Below, piece by piece: positions 5,545-8,160 of a DNA stretch of 8,160 bases (its first letter is position 1; each line of letters starts with the position of its first letter). The position numbers and the translations under genes are program-made. The notes beneath the pieces are model-generated. The model worked only from the letters and a program-made list of their open reading frames with translations. It did no database searches and was not told the origin of the DNA. This DNA comes from Clostridiales bacterium (GTDB taxonomy: Bacteria > Bacillota > Clostridia > Oscillospirales > Acutalibacteraceae). The DNA lies in the NCBI GenBank assembly GCA_022791355.1, contig JAAVYX010000062.1, forward strand, positions 1 to 8,160. The letters are read 5' to 3'.

Positions 5545-7614
5545 ATGAAATATCCCAAATGCAATCGAAACGCCGCCTATTCGGTATCGGTCCCCGCTTT
5601 ATCCGGCGGCGTCAATCTATCCAACGGCGTGAACTTTGCGGCGGACAATCAACTGACCGATTGTAAAAATCTCTATTGGAAGGACGGCGCGCTGCGCACC
5701 CGTCCAGGATTTCAGCTGCAAAACACAGTAAACGTTACAACTGCGAAGGAGCCCCTTATCAACGCGACGATGGAATGGAATGGCAAAAACGTTCGTTGTA
5801 TCGCCAACCGGCTGACCGACACGGATGGACGTTTCCAAGTGCATATAACCTTTTTTACGGCAGACGGAGGTATTCGGTCTACCGCTCCTATTACCCTATC
5901 CCCTGAAGACCGGCCGGAAAGTCTGCTGGTCGTATCGGGTCCTTCCACCAAAGGAGAGGGGGTATACGCCTTTATCGGGCTGGAGCAAGGCGGACTGGTA
6001 TATGAACTGGACGACAACTTATGGGAGCGAATCACCGAATCTGACGTTTACGCTCCTCTGGTTTTGGTCAACGGCAAGGGAAATCTCTATAGCGAGGCGC
6101 TGAATGAGATAGGCGCTGAGGCCATCGAGGCCGCGCCGGCCAGTCTCTTCGAAGGCTTCAACACCCTGTTTGGTCGGTTTCGCGCCAGCTTTTTTACCGA
6201 TGGGAAAAGCACGGTTTTCCAGCTTCCGGGCGGTGCGCTGGCCGACGAGGACATTGAGATTCAGTTTATGCAAAGCCGCCATTTTCATTTGACCATCCAG
6301 GCCGGCCAGACCGAAAGCGAACCGGCGCCGATGCTGGCTTTCGCCTTTGCCAAGGTCGACCGGGAAAAGGGCACCATTTCTTTTTTACACAGGGTAGGCG
6401 ATCTTCTGGTTCCCTTTGCCCTGCCTTTGACGGAGAACGTTTCCAACAGCTTGGTGGTAACTGCCTCTCTGCCGGTAAATACGGGCGGAAAGCTGGGCGC
6501 TCCCTTGCGTATGAAGCAGTCCGTATGGTTCGGCGGCAGCTCGCTTGGCGGCGGGAGCCGGTTATTTCTGACCGGCGACCCGCAGGCGCCGGGGATCGTA
6601 CGCTGGTCGGACTGCGCTTCTCCCCTGTACTTCCCCGAAAACAACTATGCGCGGGTGGGCGGGCCGGAAGCTGTGACGGCCATGGCCAAGCAGGACAACC
6701 TGCTGGTCTTTTTCAAGCCGTCTGAAATTTACGCCACCGCTCTTGTAGATGGCAACAGCTACACCCCCGAAGACCTGCTGGCCGGAACCGTAGCCGACGC
6801 CACAGCCGTAGCCGCCACCTTCCCCATCACCCAGCTGCATCCTACCATCGGCTGCGACCGACCCGATACGATTCAGCTTTGCGACAACCGTTTGGTTTTC
6901 GCACGTTCAGACGGCGGCATCTACACGCTGGTTTCAGCCAATGCCTACAGCGAGAACAACGTTTACTGCCTTTCCCATCCTGTGAAGGCCGCCATGCCCA
7001 AGAGCGAGATGTTCTCGGCCGACTGGGACGGCTACTACCTTCTCTTTTCAGCCGTTGATCCGCGGATTATTGTTATGGACTATCGCTCCTATGGCTTTCG
7101 TTATGTCTCCTCCTATGCCCGGCACAAGACCGAGGCTCCCTTTTTTCTCTGGGAGAATCCGGCGACGGGCTGTTTTACAGCAGTCAGCGGGCCGGATGGG
7201 TTATCGGTCATACGGCGAGAGACAGGGAAAGGCACAGGCTACTCCAACTTTTTGCTCACTGGCCAGACCGACCGTTTAGGAGCGGAAGGCTCTCCCCTGC
7301 TGCCCATCGAAGCCTCCTTTCGCACCAAGCTCTTTGACTTTGGCCGTCCCCAGCGGTACAAACGGATTCTATCCTTACATTTGGGCGCGGGCGGAAACGG
7401 AGAGATGGAGCTTTTCTTTTTAAGCGAACGAGGCGAGACTCCGGCTCTTGGCCGAAAGGCGCTGCACACCGACAAGCGGCCGGGCGACCCGGGGTACATC
7501 CAGACCATGAGTATGTCGGCGGCGGCGCGGGTACGGCAATTTGGAGTGGGGGTACGGGCGAGCGGGATCGCGGCGTTCGACGGCATCGGGATACAATATA
7601 AAATTTTGAGGTGA
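5545..7614 (+). CDS. podovirus tail hub/nozzle-like structural protein
   Basis: This 689-residue, beta-rich protein probably forms part of the short tail below the connector, in the role of P22 gp10-type hubs or T7-type nozzles; function is inferred. The N-terminus has the block ALSGGVNLSNGVN, DNQLTDCKNLYWKDGALRTR at residues 18-53, common at the start of phage tail-hub proteins. Later blocks are SRLFLTGDPQAPGIVRWSDC followed by YFPENNYARVGG (338-373), QDNLLVFFKPSEIY (383-396), GCDRPDTIQLCDNRLVFARS (436-455, the two cysteines conserved-looking), and DWDGYYLLFS followed by MDYRSYGFRY (493-520). KLFDFGRPQRYKRI at 595-608 opens the C-terminal beta domain. The repeating blade-like beta segments suggest a propeller. 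There is no signal peptide. The start is fixed by GGGAGGTG at 5526-5533; the frame is open further upstream to 5506 without an RBS. The downstream gene starts 5 bases after its stop. Confidence 0.72.
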   Translation: MKYPKCNRNAAYSVSVPALSGGVNLSNGVNFAADNQLTDCKNLYWKDGALRTRPGFQLQNTVNVTTAKEPLINATMEWNGKNVRCIANRLTDTDGRFQVHITFFTADGGIRSTAPITLSPEDRPESLLVVSGPSTKGEGVYAFIGLEQGGLVYELDDNLWERITESDVYAPLVLVNGKGNLYSEALNEIGAEAIEAAPASLFEGFNTLFGRFRASFFTDGKSTVFQLPGGALADEDIEIQFMQSRHFHLTIQAGQTESEPAPMLAFAFAKVDREKGTISFLHRVGDLLVPFALPLTENVSNSLVVTASLPVNTGGKLGAPLRMKQSVWFGGSSLGGGSRLFLTGDPQAPGIVRWSDCASPLYFPENNYARVGGPEAVTAMAKQDNLLVFFKPSEIYATALVDGNSYTPEDLLAGTVADATAVAATFPITQLHPTIGCDRPDTIQLCDNRLVFARSDGGIYTLVSANAYSENNVYCLSHPVKAAMPKSEMFSADWDGYYLLFSAVDPRIIVMDYRSYGFRYVSSYARHKTEAPFFLWENPATGCFTAVSGPDGLSVIRRETGKGTGYSNFLLTGQTDRLGAEGSPLLPIEASFRTKLFDFGRPQRYKRILSLHLGAGGNGEMELFFLSERGETPALGRKALHTDKRPGDPGYIQTMSMSAAARVRQFGVGVRASGIAAFDGIGIQYKILR

Positions 7615-7619
7615 TAGAT

Positions 7620-8160
7620 ATGGCGCAGTCTCCATACGAAATGAACAAGGAGTATAAAAAAGACCAGGGAAACGGGGTTTGGGAGGATTTAAAGACCATC
7701 ACAGGCTCCTCGGACCAGGCGCTGGCCGATTACGCCGGCAGCGTTACGGCGGCCTACGACGCGGCCAAGCGGCAGGAGGAGCGGGCGGCCCGGCAGCAGC
7801 AGGATGCTCTGCCTCATCAGTATCGCGCAAGCTTTGACAAAAACGAGTTGCAGCAGCTCATCAACGAGCGGCAGCTTAAGGAGCGGATGAACCGTATGGG
7901 TCTGACCGACAGCGGCCTCAACCGTTCCCAACAGACCGCCTTACAGCTCCAGCGTTCCAACGCCGACCAGGCTGTTATGCAGCAGAAAAACGCCGCGGCT
8001 GCCGCCATCCGCCAGCAGGCGCAGAGCAATCTGTCCGCTCTCGAGCAACAGAAGCTCCAGGCCGTCGCCAACGCCCAGTACAACATGCAGTCCCGCAAGC
8101 AGGATTACCTCTATTCCCTATTAAGCGCCGCCAACGACCGTTACGCCAATCTGGCCTCGG
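7620..8160 (+). CDS. Gln/Ala-rich coiled-coil virion protein, possibly ejected with DNA (partial)
   Basis: The reading frame from ATG 7620 stays open through the right edge (180 codons seen). GAGGTGAT (7608-7615), overlapping the tail gene's stop, is its RBS, so the two genes are tightly coupled. The product starts MAQSPYEMNKEYKK, then is almost continuous helix with many Gln, Ala and Arg residues (KRQEERAARQQQ at about 50-61; long coiled coil 75-160). A distinctive turn-like block, RMGLTDSGLNRSQQTALQLQ at 92-111, interrupts the helix; I associate similar GLTDSGLNRSQQTA sequences with uncharacterised proteins in the tail region of Clostridia phages. There is no signal peptide or membrane segment in the visible part. 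By position after the tail hub and by composition it may be an internal or ejection protein; a tail-tip component is the main alternative. Confidence 0.75.
   Translation, partial: MAQSPYEMNKEYKKDQGNGVWEDLKTITGSSDQALADYAGSVTAAYDAAKRQEERAARQQQDALPHQYRASFDKNELQQLINERQLKERMNRMGLTDSGLNRSQQTALQLQRSNADQAVMQQKNAAAAAIRQQAQSNLSALEQQKLQAVANAQYNMQSRKQDYLYSLLSAANDRYANLAS

Noticed and set aside
5352..5666. Forward 104-codon frame in the gap before the tail gene
   Set aside because: It has no RBS at its ATG, runs through the terminator-like hairpin and overlaps the tail gene's conserved N-terminus in a different frame.
1..8160. CRISPR arrays, tRNAs, insertion sequences, defence or diversity-generating retroelement components
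   Set aside because: I saw no regularly spaced repeats, cloverleaf, transposase-like frame, reverse transcriptase or template/variable repeat pair in either strand.

Overview
The window is the virion-assembly stretch of a short-tailed (podovirus-type) double-stranded DNA phage or prophage. All convincing genes lie on the + strand. The sequence is GC-rich with strongly GC-biased third codon positions, AGGAGG-type ribosome binding sites and ATG starts. The protein flavour suggests a Firmicutes host, probably a gut Clostridia of the Oscillospiraceae type. That host guess is an inference from family resemblance and codon style, because no host gene is visible.

Layout: 1-60 may be the last 19 codons of an upstream gene; 61-261 is a structured leader with no gene. 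Then come a scaffolding protein (262-1218), an HK97-fold major capsid protein (1290-2213), a 259-base structured gap, a large P22-type portal (2473-4704), a small head-tail connector overlapping the portal by 11 bases (4694-5056), a 488-base gap with no convincing gene (5057-5544), a large tail hub or nozzle-like protein (5545-7614), and a Gln/Ala-rich coiled-coil protein open through the right edge (7620-8160).

How it works together: scaffold and capsid protein build the procapsid around the portal vertex. The connector docks under the portal after packaging. The large beta-rich protein probably forms the short tail's hub or nozzle. The last gene sits where podoviruses encode ejected internal proteins. 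No terminase, capsid protease, lysis gene, integrase, defence gene, CRISPR array or tRNA is visible.

The most unusual content is between the genes. Late phage operons are usually tightly packed, but here the gaps are long and rich in inverted repeats. The capsid-portal gap holds, in order, a 105-nt interrupted hairpin with 36 Watson-Crick pairs, a terminator-like hairpin followed by T5, and a 30-nt palindrome that hides a perfect Shine-Dalgarno sequence. A hairpin also sits directly upstream of the ribosome binding site of four genes. The gene order, with the portal after the capsid gene, is also non-canonical.
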